A stretch of DNA of 64,000 nt, taken from an uncultured Senegalimassilia sp. Its GTDB lineage: Bacteria > Actinomycetota > Coriobacteriia > Coriobacteriales > Eggerthellaceae. A program made the position numbers and the translations under genes. Below the pieces are notes generated by a model. It made no database searches. It worked only from the letters and a program-made list of their open reading frames with translations, and was not told where the DNA came from. Where the stretch lies: NCBI RefSeq assembly GCF_934636665.1, contig NZ_CAKUAT010000011.1, forward strand, positions 30,991 to 94,990. The letters run 5' to 3'. Of the stretch, positions 55,715 to 63,923 are shown in pieces. How positions within the stretch are numbered: position 1 is the stretch's first letter; the number at the start of each line of letters is the position of its first letter.

Positions 55715-57109
55715 CTATCTCCACTCCGCCCAGATCACGTCGCCGCGCTCGGGGGCCTTAATGCCCGGGCCGTTGGGCAACATATAGTAGGCGTTGGCCT
55801 CGAAGCTCTCCGGGCTGCCGGGGCGCCCGGGCACGGGCCAGGCGCGCAGCGTGCCGTCCTCGGCACGCTCGGCACGCAGCAGCTTGATGCCGAAGAACTC
55901 GGGCTCGCCGGGCTTGTGCGCAGGATGCTCCGCGGGCCTGTCCTCGCCGCGGACCGGGCCGCCATGTCCCTTCGGACCGTGCCCACCTGCCGGGAACGCC
56001 TCAGCCAGCACCATGGGCGTGCGCGGAACCTCGGGGTCCAAGCCGGAAAACGCGCGCATGAGCGGGCGCAGGTAGAAGTTCAGCGTGAACGACGCGCCGG
56101 CGCTGGGGCCCGAGATGCCCACGATGGGCGTGCCATCGACGATGGCGAAGCTGGAATGGTGCCCCGGGCCGTGGTTCGTCTGATGGCAGATCATCTGCCC
56201 CATCTGCTCCATGACCTCGCAAGACCAGTCATCGCTTCCCTTCGACGACCCCGCGTTGAGCACCACGGTGTCGGCCTGCTCGACGGCTTGCGCGATGGCC
56301 TCCTCGATGGCGTCGCGGCGGTCGGGAACGATATCGAACGGGACGAAACGCCCGCCCCACTGCTCGCATTTCGCCTTCACGAGCACGCTGTTCATCTCGA
56401 AGTTGCGCCCGCGGGCCGCGAAGGATGCGGCGCGGTCGGGGTCGAACGGCACGCCGGGAGCCACCAACTCGTTGCCCGTGGGGATGAACGCCACGCGCGG
56501 GCGGCGCACCACCGGCACCGACCCGTTGTTGCCCGAGCCCATGCGCGCCGCCAGGTCGGGCGTGATCAGCTGGCCTGCGCGGCCCAGCACATCGCCGCGA
56601 CGCATGGTGCTGCCTACCGGACGCGTGCCCACACCGGGCCTCGACGGCGCTGCATCGATGATCACATGCTGCTCATCTGCGGAAACCTGCGCATGCTCGA
56701 TGACGATGGCCGTGTCGAACCCTTCCGGCATGGCAACACCGGTGTTTGCGAACTCCCAGTCCCGGCCGCGCACCCACGCGCTGGTGTCGGGCACTTCGCC
56801 ATCTGCCAGGTCGACAAAATCGGACCAGTGCAGCGCGATGGAATCCATGGCGCAGGTGAGCGCGCTGGGCATGTCGTTCACGGCGCATACGTCATACGCC
56901 AGCACGCGCCCTACCGATTCCGCCAGGGAAACGCGCTCCACCAGCTTGCGCGCAACCTCACGCGCATGGAATTTCCCGGCATCGGCGCCTTTTGCCTGCG
57001 CCTGCACGCCGCGCCAGCCGAAACCCTCCGGCAGCGCGTCCAACGCCGCCAACGTCGCCGCAACCGCCTCCTCGCGCGACAGCTGTATATGTTGCGAATG
57101 GTCCCTCAT
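55715..57109 (-). CDS. MoeA-family molybdopterin molybdotransferase
   Basis: 464-aa MoeA-like protein that inserts molybdate into adenylylated molybdopterin. Domain order fits MoeA: an N-terminal domain with GRVLAYDVCAVNDMPSALTCAMDSIA, a substrate-like domain with NTGVAMPEGFDTAIVIEHAQV, the MoaB-like core (RVAFIPTGNELVAPG, then VLNAGSSKGSDDWSCEVM) and a C-terminal beta domain. The Ser-rich SSKGSDD replaces the typical G-G-x-S loop. It supplies the cofactor for the operon at 4.5-9.4 kb and for other molybdoenzymes. The ATG at 57109 follows GAAAGAGGCGG. It is divergent from the pantothenate operon. Confidence 0.87.
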   Translation of the reverse strand: MRDHSQHIQLSREEAVAATLAALDALPEGFGWRGVQAQAKGADAGKFHAREVARKLVERVSLAESVGRVLAYDVCAVNDMPSALTCAMDSIALHWSDFVDLADGEVPDTSAWVRGRDWEFANTGVAMPEGFDTAIVIEHAQVSADEQHVIIDAAPSRPGVGTRPVGSTMRRGDVLGRAGQLITPDLAARMGSGNNGSVPVVRRPRVAFIPTGNELVAPGVPFDPDRAASFAARGRNFEMNSVLVKAKCEQWGGRFVPFDIVPDRRDAIEEAIAQAVEQADTVVLNAGSSKGSDDWSCEVMEQMGQMICHQTNHGPGHHSSFAIVDGTPIVGISGPSAGASFTLNFYLRPLMRAFSGLDPEVPRTPMVLAEAFPAGGHGPKGHGGPVRGEDRPAEHPAHKPGEPEFFGIKLLRAERAEDGTLRAWPVPGRPGSPESFEANAYYMLPNGPGIKAPERGDVIWAEWR

Positions 57110-57346
57110 GGCCGCCTCTTTCCCTGATGCTCAGCGCAAAGCCGACGCATTGCGCGCACGCAACCCGCCGCCCGCCGCCCGATACCCGACCGCCCGGATG
57201 ACGACGAGACGCAGCGCGCGTCACCTGCCTACGCCGAGAGCTTGCCCTCGGCAAGCTATTCTCGGTTGAATACAACCCGAACTATAGTCCAACTTCATCT
57301 GTTTGCGTGCCTTTCATTTGGATTCGGAATCGAATGCCCACGACGC

Positions 57347-57376
57347 TTGCATCGGCGCTTCGCCACGGCGTATACT
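57347..57376 (+). promoter_or_regulatory. Promoter of the pantothenate operon
   Basis: TTGCAT, an 18-base spacer and TATACT, about 80 bases before the first gene. A separate promoter for the divergent MoeA gene was not identified. The 57110-57456 gap otherwise holds only a possible leader ORF. Confidence 0.6.
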
Positions 57377-57398
57377 GCCCCCTCGTAAAGGAGCGCGG

Positions 57399-57455
57399 GT
57401 GACCCGGAACAAGTCCAGGCATCCAGCCTCGCAGCAAAGAAACGAAAGGCACTGA
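57399..57455 (+). CDS. Possible 18-codon leader ORF before the pantothenate operon
   Basis: GTG start with AAGGAG five bases upstream. It encodes MTRNKSRHPASQQRNERH and ends in TGA one base before the GTG start of the next gene. Placement and the ribosome site suggest a translated leader that couples to the downstream gene. Its very short length and its composition leave this open. Confidence 0.35.
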   Translation: MTRNKSRHPASQQRNERH

Positions 57456-57456
57456 C

Positions 57457-58389
57457 GTGACCGTATCGGTTGGTTCGTGCCCCGCAGAACGTGACGCGCG
57501 CTTGCGCGTGGGGTTCGTGGGAGCCGGCAAAATCGGGTTCGCCCTGGGAACGCATCTGTTCGAACACGGTTCGAAGGTCTCAGGCTATGCAAGCCGCACG
57601 CAAAAGGCGGCGCTTTGGGCATCGCAGTGCACGCATTCCGTTTCCTTTTCCTCGCTGCAAGCGCTTCTTGATTCCACGAACCTCATCTTCATAACCGTGC
57701 CCGATGGCGCCATCGCCGAAGCGGCAGGCCAGCTGGCCGACGCCGCGGCGAGCACGCCGGCAGGCAGCCTTTCCGGAAAATTGGTGTGCCACGCAAGCGG
57801 CGCGCTGACCTCCGGAGAGCTCGACGCATGCCGAAAAGCCGGGGCAGCCTGCGCGAGCGTTCACCCACTGTGCGCCGTGCCCGACGTCCCGACCAGCGCC
57901 GATGCGCCCGATCGCCTTGCCGGCATGTTCTTCGCGCTTGAAGGCGACCAGGCTGCGGTCAACGCGGCAGGCGCGCTGCTGGATGCGGCGGGCAACCCGC
58001 ACTGCACCATCGCAGCCGACGCGAAGGTTCGCTATCACGCCGCGGCGGTGTTCCTGAGCAATCTGGTGTGCGGCCTTGCCTCCGAGGGGCTGGGCATTCT
58101 GGAGGGCTGCGGGTTCACGCCTGAGCAAGCTCTGCAGGCCGCCGGCCCGCTGTTCACCGGAAATTGCGCCGCCATCGCGCAAAAGGGCCCGCAAAATGCC
58201 CTATCCGGCCCCATCGAGCGCAACGACATCGAAACGGTGCGCAAGCATCTGGCCGCATTGGACGGGCAGGCGCGCGAAACCTACGCCACGCTGTCGCTTT
58301 CCGTTTGCGAACTGGCCGCGCGGCGCCACCCCGAACGCGATCACGCCCCGATGAGGAATCTGCTGGAATCAGCACAAACCCGCAGGTAA
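57457..58389 (+). CDS. Rossmann-fold/DUF2520 oxidoreductase, candidate ketopantoate reductase (PanG-like)
   Basis: 310-aa protein. An N-terminal dinucleotide-binding motif FVGAGKIGFALG is followed by VPDGAIAEAA, a C-terminal DUF2520 half with SVHPLCAVPDVP, KVRYHAAAVFLSNLVCGLASEG and GPIERNDIETVRKHL. The PanG-type ketopantoate reductase of Francisella belongs to this family, and here it heads panB-panC-panD. It probably makes pantoate from ketopantoate in place of PanE. The GTG start at 57457 lies in GACGTGACC with AAAGG upstream. Confidence 0.75.
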   Translation: MTVSVGSCPAERDARLRVGFVGAGKIGFALGTHLFEHGSKVSGYASRTQKAALWASQCTHSVSFSSLQALLDSTNLIFITVPDGAIAEAAGQLADAAASTPAGSLSGKLVCHASGALTSGELDACRKAGAACASVHPLCAVPDVPTSADAPDRLAGMFFALEGDQAAVNAAGALLDAAGNPHCTIAADAKVRYHAAAVFLSNLVCGLASEGLGILEGCGFTPEQALQAAGPLFTGNCAAIAQKGPQNALSGPIERNDIETVRKHLAALDGQARETYATLSLSVCELAARRHPERDHAPMRNLLESAQTRR

Positions 58390-58407
58390 AGCGAAGGAGA
58401 GAAACCC

Positions 58408-59235
58408 ATGAAGAACACCGTGGCAACGTTCGCCCAGGCCAAGGCCGAGGGCCGCAAGCTCGCCATGCTCACGGCCTACGATTACTCCACCGCGAAGCTC
58501 GAGGACGAGGCCGGCATCGACGGCATCCTCATCGGCGACTCGCTGGGCAACGTGGTGCTCGGTTACGAGGACACCCTGTCCGTGACCGTTGAGGACATGA
58601 TCCACCACAGCGCCGCCGTCGCCCGCGGCGCCAAGAACGCCCTGATCGTCTGCGACATGCCGTTCTTGTCCTACGAGGTCAGCGTGCCCGACGCCGTGCG
58701 CAACGCCGGCCGCCTGCTCAAGGAAGGCCGCGCGAACTGCGTGAAGCTGGAGGGCGGCGAAGAGGTGTGCCCGCAGGTTGCCGCCATGGTGGCCGCCGGC
58801 ATCCCCGTCATGGGGCACCTGGGCCTGACGCCGCAGTCCATCAACGCGTTCGGCGGCTTCAAGGTGCAGGGCAAGAGCGAGGCCGCTGCCCGCAAGCTGA
58901 TCTCCGACGCGAAGGCGCTCGAGGCTGCCGGCGCGTTCGCCATCGTGCTCGAGGCCGTGCCCGCCAAGCTTGCCGCCCTGATCACCAAGGAAGTGGGCGT
59001 CCCCACCATCGGCATCGGCGCCGGCGCCGGCTGCGACGGCCAGATCCTCGTTTACCAGGACATGCTGGGTATGTTCAGCGACTTCTGCCCGAAGTTCGTC
59101 AAGCGCTTCGCGAACGTGGGCGAGGCCATGCGCGACGGCTTCGCCAGCTACATCAACGAGGTGCGCGAGGGCTCCTTCCCCTCCGCCGAGCACACGTTCA
59201 AGATCGACGACGAAGTGCTCGAGAAGCTGTACTAG
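58408..59235 (+). CDS. panB: 3-methyl-2-oxobutanoate hydroxymethyltransferase
   Basis: 275-aa enzyme adding a hydroxymethyl group from methylene-tetrahydrofolate to ketoisovalerate, the first step of pantoate synthesis. Family motifs are LTAYDYSTAKLEDEAGID, GDSLGNVVLGYEDT, the Mg-binding DMPFLSYE, and GHLGLTPQS. AAGGAGAG precedes the ATG, 18 bases after the reductase-like gene. Confidence 0.96.
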   Translation: MKNTVATFAQAKAEGRKLAMLTAYDYSTAKLEDEAGIDGILIGDSLGNVVLGYEDTLSVTVEDMIHHSAAVARGAKNALIVCDMPFLSYEVSVPDAVRNAGRLLKEGRANCVKLEGGEEVCPQVAAMVAAGIPVMGHLGLTPQSINAFGGFKVQGKSEAAARKLISDAKALEAAGAFAIVLEAVPAKLAALITKEVGVPTIGIGAGAGCDGQILVYQDMLGMFSDFCPKFVKRFANVGEAMRDGFASYINEVREGSFPSAEHTFKIDDEVLEKLY

Positions 59236-59243
59236 CCGATAAC

Positions 59244-59297
59244 GGGCTGATGGGGCAACCGAGGCAACCTTGCCGCGCCCGCCCGCCCCATCAGCCC
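59244..59297. promoter_or_regulatory. 13-bp inverted repeat in the panB-panC spacer
   Basis: GGGCTGATGGGGC (59244-59256) and GCCCCATCAGCCC (59285-59297) are perfectly complementary, immediately downstream of panB. No T tract follows. With the next hairpin it makes this 235-base spacer highly structured. Confidence 0.65.
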
Positions 59298-59306
59298 CAC
59301 GATCAT

Positions 59307-59360
59307 ATCGGCTTGCAATGGATCCGAACGCCAGCGCGCCCGGATCCATTGCAAGCCGAT
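59307..59360. promoter_or_regulatory. 20-bp perfect inverted repeat in the panB-panC spacer
   Basis: ATCGGCTTGCAATGGATCCG and its exact reverse complement with a 14-base loop. It has no T tract. It may attenuate or process the operon transcript or be a mobile hairpin. Confidence 0.7.
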
Positions 59361-59470
59361 CAGAACCCCAATGCAATAAGCCGCGTGGGGGTGCCGAGAC
59401 CTGCTGCGTCCACGGCGCTTCGATTTCCGCCGCTTCCCGATTCATCGCACCCGAAAGGAAACCTACTAAA

Positions 59471-60319
59471 ATGCTTACCGTTGCCACCACCCCCGAACAG
59501 GCGAAACAGGTTATCAGCGAGTGGAAGGCGCAGGGCCTGAGCGTGGGCCTCGTTCCTACCATGGGCTACCTGCATGAGGGCCACGAGAGCCTGATCAAGC
59601 GCGCCGTCACCGAGAACGACCGCGTCATGGTCAGCGTGTTCGTCAACCCCATCCAGTTCGCCCCGGGCGAGGACCTGGAAACCTACCCGCGCGACTTCGA
59701 TGCCGACAAGCGCCTGATCGAGGGCGCCGGCGCCACGCTGGTGTTCCATCCCGAGCCCGCCGACCTGTACTTCCCCGATGCGTGCACCTACGTCAACGTG
59801 GAGGGTATCACCGCCGAGCTGTGCGGCAAGACGCGCCCGACGCACTTCCGCGGCGTGTGCACCGTCGTCAACAAGCTCATGAACATCTCCCAGGCCGACC
59901 GCGCCTACTTCGGCCAGAAGGACGCCCAGCAGCTGGCCGTCATCCGCCGCATGGTGCGCGACCTGAACATGAACGTACAGGTTGTGGGCTGCCCCATCGT
60001 GCGCGAGGAGGACGGTCTGGCGAAAAGTTCGCGCAACACCTACCTGTCCGCCGAAGAGCGCGCAGCCGCGCTCGTGCTCTCGCGTGCCGTGGCCGAGGGC
60101 CAGCGCCTGATGGAAGCCGGCGAGCGCTCCGCCGCCACGGTGCTCGACGCCATGAAGCAGCTCATCGAGGCCGAGCCCCTGGCGCGCATCGACTACGTCG
60201 AGATGGTGTCATGGGACGGCATCAAGCCTGTCGAGACCGTCGACGGCCCGGTTCTGGTGGCCATGGCCGTCTACATCGGCAAGACGCGCCTCATCGACAA
60301 CTTCATCTTCGGCGAATAA
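59471..60319 (+). CDS. panC: Pantothenate synthetase
   Basis: 282-aa ATP-dependent ligase joining pantoate and beta-alanine. The HIGH-type motif LHEGHESL (residues 34-41), NPIQFAPGEDLETYPR and the second motif GLAKSSRNTYLS are present. GAAAGGAA lies upstream of the ATG at 59471. An upstream in-frame reading to 59270 runs through the hairpins and is not used. Confidence 0.95.
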   Translation: MLTVATTPEQAKQVISEWKAQGLSVGLVPTMGYLHEGHESLIKRAVTENDRVMVSVFVNPIQFAPGEDLETYPRDFDADKRLIEGAGATLVFHPEPADLYFPDACTYVNVEGITAELCGKTRPTHFRGVCTVVNKLMNISQADRAYFGQKDAQQLAVIRRMVRDLNMNVQVVGCPIVREEDGLAKSSRNTYLSAEERAAALVLSRAVAEGQRLMEAGERSAATVLDAMKQLIEAEPLARIDYVEMVSWDGIKPVETVDGPVLVAMAVYIGKTRLIDNFIFGE

Positions 60320-60355
60320 CTTCGATTTTCAAAACCTACGAAAGGACCAATAACC

Positions 60356-60751
60356 GTGTTCTCTACCATGCTGAAGGGCAAGATCCACCGCGCCACCGTC
60401 GTCCAGGCCGAGCTTGACTACGTGGGCAGCATCACCGTCGACGAGGACCTGATGGATGCCGCGGACATCCGCGAGTACGAGCAGGTGCAGATCGTCGACG
60501 TGAATAACGGCCAGCGCTTCGAGACTTACGTCATCGCAGGTCAGCGCGGCAGCGGCATGATCTGCCTCAACGGCGCCGCCGCCCGCTGCGTCTCGGTGGG
60601 CGACAAGGTGATCATCATGTGCTACGCCCTGATGACCCCCGAAGAGGCCGACGCAAACCCGCCGCGCGTGGTGTTCGTCGACGACGACAACCGCCCCGAG
60701 CGCATCACGCGCTACGAACGCCATGGCCGACTGGAGGACATGGACCGCTAG
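60356..60751 (+). CDS. panD: Aspartate 1-decarboxylase
   Basis: 131-aa proenzyme that makes beta-alanine. The self-cleavage site Gly24-Ser25 in DYVGSITVDE gives the pyruvoyl cofactor, and the numbering equals that of E. coli PanD. GKIHRATVVQAEL also fits. GAAAGGA precedes the GTG start; an internal ATG four codons later is possible. It is the last gene of the pantothenate operon. Confidence 0.95.
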   Translation: MFSTMLKGKIHRATVVQAELDYVGSITVDEDLMDAADIREYEQVQIVDVNNGQRFETYVIAGQRGSGMICLNGAAARCVSVGDKVIIMCYALMTPEEADANPPRVVFVDDDNRPERITRYERHGRLEDMDR

Positions 60752-60769
60752 CGCTCCGATAAAATCGGG

Positions 60770-60885
60770 CGCTTAGCGCTGCGTCCCCGAAGCGGTCCGC
60801 GCAACGCGCCCGGACCGCTAGCGCGCTTTGGCAGAACGACGGTCAGGGCTACGTCGCCAAAGAGGCTCGAAGCTCAAGGACGAAG
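60770..60885. repeat. Possible family 2 palindromic element, copy 3 (weak)
   Basis: Contains GCTGCGTCCCCGAAGCGG, a 9-bp stem AGCGGTCCG/CGGACCGCT (60791-60819) and CAAGGACGAAGAC. The similarity to the 4157 and 12185 elements is limited to the GTCCCCGAAG/GGACG modules. The panD tail GGACCGCTAGCGC (60742-60754) is repeated at 60812-60824. Confidence 0.35.
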
Positions 60886-60900
60886 ACATCGGAAATGAAC

Positions 60901-60941
60901 AGAGGCCGGGATACGCAGAGCAGCTGCACATCCCGGCCTCT
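60901..60941 (-). terminator. Terminator-like hairpin after apt
   Basis: AGAGGCCGGGAT / ATCCCGGCCTCT, 12 bp perfect, 17-base loop. It probably serves the converging apt and pan transcripts; T runs on both sides are weak. Confidence 0.62.
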
Positions 60942-60966
60942 TGCGTTGTTAGAGCAGCGATACCCT

Positions 60967-61500
60967 TTAGTGCACCTGCACAAGGGAGAAGACGTCGGCA
61001 TCGGTAACCTTGGCAATTGCCTGGCGCGGATTCAAGAACGCCAGCTCCATGAGGAAGCCCATGCCCGCCAGCGAAGCGCCGAACTGCTTGATAAGCTTGG
61101 CTTGCGCCTCGGCGGTGCCGCCCGTGGCAACCAGGTCGTCCACGATCAGCACCACGTCTTCGGGGTCGATGGCGTCGGCGTGGATCTGCAGCTCGTCGCT
61201 TCCGTACTCCAAGTCATAGCTTTCGCTGCGCACCTCGCGCGGCAGCTTGCCCGGCTTGCGTGCGGGCACGAAGCCGGCATGCAGACGATACGCAACCGGC
61301 GCGCCGATCATAAAGCCTCGGGCCTCGGCGCCGACAACCTTAGTCACGCCTGCATCCTTAAAGTGCTCGGCGATGGCATCGATGGTGGCCTCGAAACCGT
61401 CCGGATCCTTCAACAGCGTGGTGATGTCCTTGAACACCACGCCCGGTTTCGGATAATCGACGATGTCGGTGATGTGGCCTTCGAAATCGAACGACGACAT
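60967..61500 (-). CDS. apt: Adenine phosphoribosyltransferase
   Basis: 177-aa purine-salvage enzyme converting adenine and PRPP to AMP. The PRPP-binding signature VVLIVDDLVATGGTA is intact, with the preceding GAEARGFMIGAPVAYRL and the ARKPGKLP flexible-loop motif. AAAGGA precedes the ATG. Confidence 0.96.
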   Translation of the reverse strand: MSSFDFEGHITDIVDYPKPGVVFKDITTLLKDPDGFEATIDAIAEHFKDAGVTKVVGAEARGFMIGAPVAYRLHAGFVPARKPGKLPREVRSESYDLEYGSDELQIHADAIDPEDVVLIVDDLVATGGTAEAQAKLIKQFGASLAGMGFLMELAFLNPRQAIAKVTDADVFSLVQVH

Positions 61501-61592
61501 GGCGGTCCTTTCCTAGAATATGCGACCAGGTCATTGTAGCGCCACCGGGCGCGACAGGCGCCGCCGCACGCCGAAATCGGACGCTTCCGGCG

Positions 61593-62780
61593 TTAATGCC
61601 CACGAACCCACATGTTCGCCACGCCGAAACGCTGCAGCTCCTCGAACAAAAACGGCAGGTAATACGGCCACGCGCCGGAACCTTTGCTGGAAAAGCCCTG
61701 CGCATCGCTAAGCACCTCTACGCTCCACTCCAAGCTATCATCCTGAGCGGCATACGGCTGATAGGCCTCCTCCCACGAGGCCAGCTCGAAGCCGAGCAAC
61801 TGCCCGCGCAATGCGGCGGCATCCTCGGGGTCCAGCTGCAAAAACTCGCGTTGCCCCATCACGCCCAGCTCCTGCTCGAGCGCTGCACCCAACTCGTCGA
61901 ACGTGATGCGCACGGTGCTGCGGTTCTCCACGGAGCCGCGCATGGCCAGGTTGAACTCCACCATGCGCGCGCAACGCAGCACCTCGAAGCGCCGGTCCAC
62001 ACGCTGGCCCTCGTCCACATCGTGCTGACCTACGATAAGCTGCTCGCCCGAACGAGCTCGGTAACACCCTGCCGGGACCAGCGAGTCGCCATCGATGCGC
62101 AAAATGCCATCGACATCGAACTTCGCACCCGAGGGCAGCGGCCTCCATTGCGCATACGAGTCGGAACACTCGCCCAGGCGCTGCAATGCGCGGCGGCATT
62201 TCTCCAGGTTGCCGCGATAATAGTCGAACCCGTCATCAAGAGCCGCCTCGAAGTTCGCCGCCGCCTGCACATAATATGCCTGAGCCAGCGCATCATCGCA
62301 CGCGCAGCCGCGCCCATACTCGAAACAACCCCCGAGCCTGAAAGCCGAGCTTCCCAGCCAATCGGGCTCGTTGCGACCCTGCGCAAGCCGATGCGCCTTA
62401 CCGTACAGAGCAAACGCCCGGATATCCGCCGCGGATTCGTCCTCAACGTCGATGTTGCGCCAATACAGCATGTCGCCGAGCTTGTACAGCGCCTCCGGAT
62501 GCTCGCAAAACGCCGCCTGCTCGAACAGCTCCATCGCCAGCTTGGCGTCCTCTTCGCCCAGACGACCGTATTCATAGATGTAGCCCAGGTTCACCGCGGC
62601 CTGCGGGTTGCCGAAACTCAGGCTTTTCTCATAGAACCGCCGCGCCGCCTCGAAGCACCGCTTGTCATCGGAGGCAAGTCCGTCATTGTAAAACCGCGCG
62701 CCGATGTCCAGCGACAAGCCGCCGCGTTGCTGGCTGTCACGCGCTTCGTCGTATGAGGGGTCAAGATTGCGTAGGTCCAT
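61593..62780 (-). CDS. Sel1-like repeat protein of unknown function
   Basis: 395-aa soluble protein. Residues about 25-205 contain three to four Sel1/TPR-like helical repeats (AARRFYEKSLSFGNPQAAVNLGYIYEYG, AMELFEQAAFCEHPEALYKLGDMLY, ALAQAYYVQAAANFEAAL). The C-terminal half (about 215-395) is a different beta-rich domain. It begins PSGAKFDVDGILRIDGDS and ends FLFEELQRFGVANMWVRG. Sel1 repeats mediate protein contacts; the partner is unknown. The ATG at 62780 follows AAGGGAACC. No operon partner is evident; the WYL gene lies 100 bases upstream on the same strand. Confidence 0.75.
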   Translation of the reverse strand: MDLRNLDPSYDEARDSQQRGGLSLDIGARFYNDGLASDDKRCFEAARRFYEKSLSFGNPQAAVNLGYIYEYGRLGEEDAKLAMELFEQAAFCEHPEALYKLGDMLYWRNIDVEDESAADIRAFALYGKAHRLAQGRNEPDWLGSSAFRLGGCFEYGRGCACDDALAQAYYVQAAANFEAALDDGFDYYRGNLEKCRRALQRLGECSDSYAQWRPLPSGAKFDVDGILRIDGDSLVPAGCYRARSGEQLIVGQHDVDEGQRVDRRFEVLRCARMVEFNLAMRGSVENRSTVRITFDELGAALEQELGVMGQREFLQLDPEDAAALRGQLLGFELASWEEAYQPYAAQDDSLEWSVEVLSDAQGFSSKGSGAWPYYLPFLFEELQRFGVANMWVRGH

Positions 62781-62879
62781 GTGGTTCCCTTCGAGATATA
62801 CCCTTCCACCATAGCAGAGAATCAGCAGGAACGGCCCGAAGCTGCTGTGCGCAAGAAGGAACGGACGAACGCGATGCGG

Positions 62880-63863
62880 CTATTCGTAGTCCTGCAGCAG
62901 CTTGCGCAGGTACTCGGCATACCCTTGCCGCAAGCTTGACGGCGACTCTACCGTGATCTGGCCGGCGAACTGGGATATCCAGCCGAAGAACACCGGCGTC
63001 GCCATGGCCGCCACGATTACCCGAGCGGTACCGTCGCCCATATCGCTCACGCGCGCGTCCTTCCCGAAACGATCGACCACGGCGTTCATAGCGCTTTCCC
63101 TTACGCGCAAAACCGCGCGCACCGAGCTGCCCGAGAACATGCCGAACACGCGACGGTCGTACTCATCCGCATCGAACGTGGCAATGCGGGCGTTTCGCGT
63201 AGCGCGCTGCTGCGTCACGCGAATGTCGCACATGCGGTCGACGCGGTAGTTGGCGAAGTCGTCGTACTTCTCGCTGTAGCAGACCAGGTAGTAGAAGCCG
63301 TCGGAGTACATCAGCTGCACCGGCGTTTGCGTGTACGCTTTACCGTCATGGCGCAGTTGCACCTGAGCCGAACAATCGTAACTGGTGTATTTGAACGACA
63401 GCATGCGCTTGGCGGCGATGGTCTCTTGGATGATGTCAACGTTGCGGAATACGCTATCGTTTTGGCTTTTCACTCGCCCGCCGACATGCACCTGCTTCTC
63501 AAGGCCTTTCACCTGATGTTTCGACCCAAGGCTTTTGATGGAGCGAACGAGCGAGCTCGATTGCCGCGCCGTGATGAAACGGCTTCCCTGCACCGCATCG
63601 ATAAGCAGCAGCAGCTCGGATTTGGCGAACGGGCGCTTGGCAAGGAAGTAGCGCACGGGTTTGACGTGCTGTCGCTGAATCTCGATGCCCGCGTTGTTCA
63701 GCGCCTCGAAATCGCGGTAGATAGCCTTGCGCTCCGCGGACACGCCCGCCGCCTCCAGCTCCTCGAGGATCTGCTCAAGCGTCAATCCCTGCTCGTCGTC
63801 GGTGTTCTCGAACATGATCTTCAGCAGCGCCAACAAACGCTCTTTGCTGACTTCCTTCGCCAT
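62880..63863 (-). CDS. WYL-domain transcriptional regulator
   Basis: 327-aa regulator. An N-terminal winged helix (TLEQILEELEAAGVSAERKAIYRDFEALNNAGIEIQ) is followed by a WYL-type ligand-binding domain (about 145-250, including TPVQLMYSDGFYYLVCYSEKYDDFANYRVDRM) and a C-terminal WCX-like extension (VDRFGKDARVSDMGDGTARV). Such regulators respond to nucleic-acid or small-nucleotide signals. The ATG at 63863 follows GAGGGG. The GTGA tetranucleotide tract lies just upstream of the gene. Confidence 0.9.
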   Translation of the reverse strand: MAKEVSKERLLALLKIMFENTDDEQGLTLEQILEELEAAGVSAERKAIYRDFEALNNAGIEIQRQHVKPVRYFLAKRPFAKSELLLLIDAVQGSRFITARQSSSLVRSIKSLGSKHQVKGLEKQVHVGGRVKSQNDSVFRNVDIIQETIAAKRMLSFKYTSYDCSAQVQLRHDGKAYTQTPVQLMYSDGFYYLVCYSEKYDDFANYRVDRMCDIRVTQQRATRNARIATFDADEYDRRVFGMFSGSSVRAVLRVRESAMNAVVDRFGKDARVSDMGDGTARVIVAAMATPVFFGWISQFAGQITVESPSSLRQGYAEYLRKLLQDYE

Positions 63864-63923
63864 ACGGACCCCTCACACAGCTTCCTTCGCGCACATTGCG
63901 CATCTGCATATGATAGGCGATTA

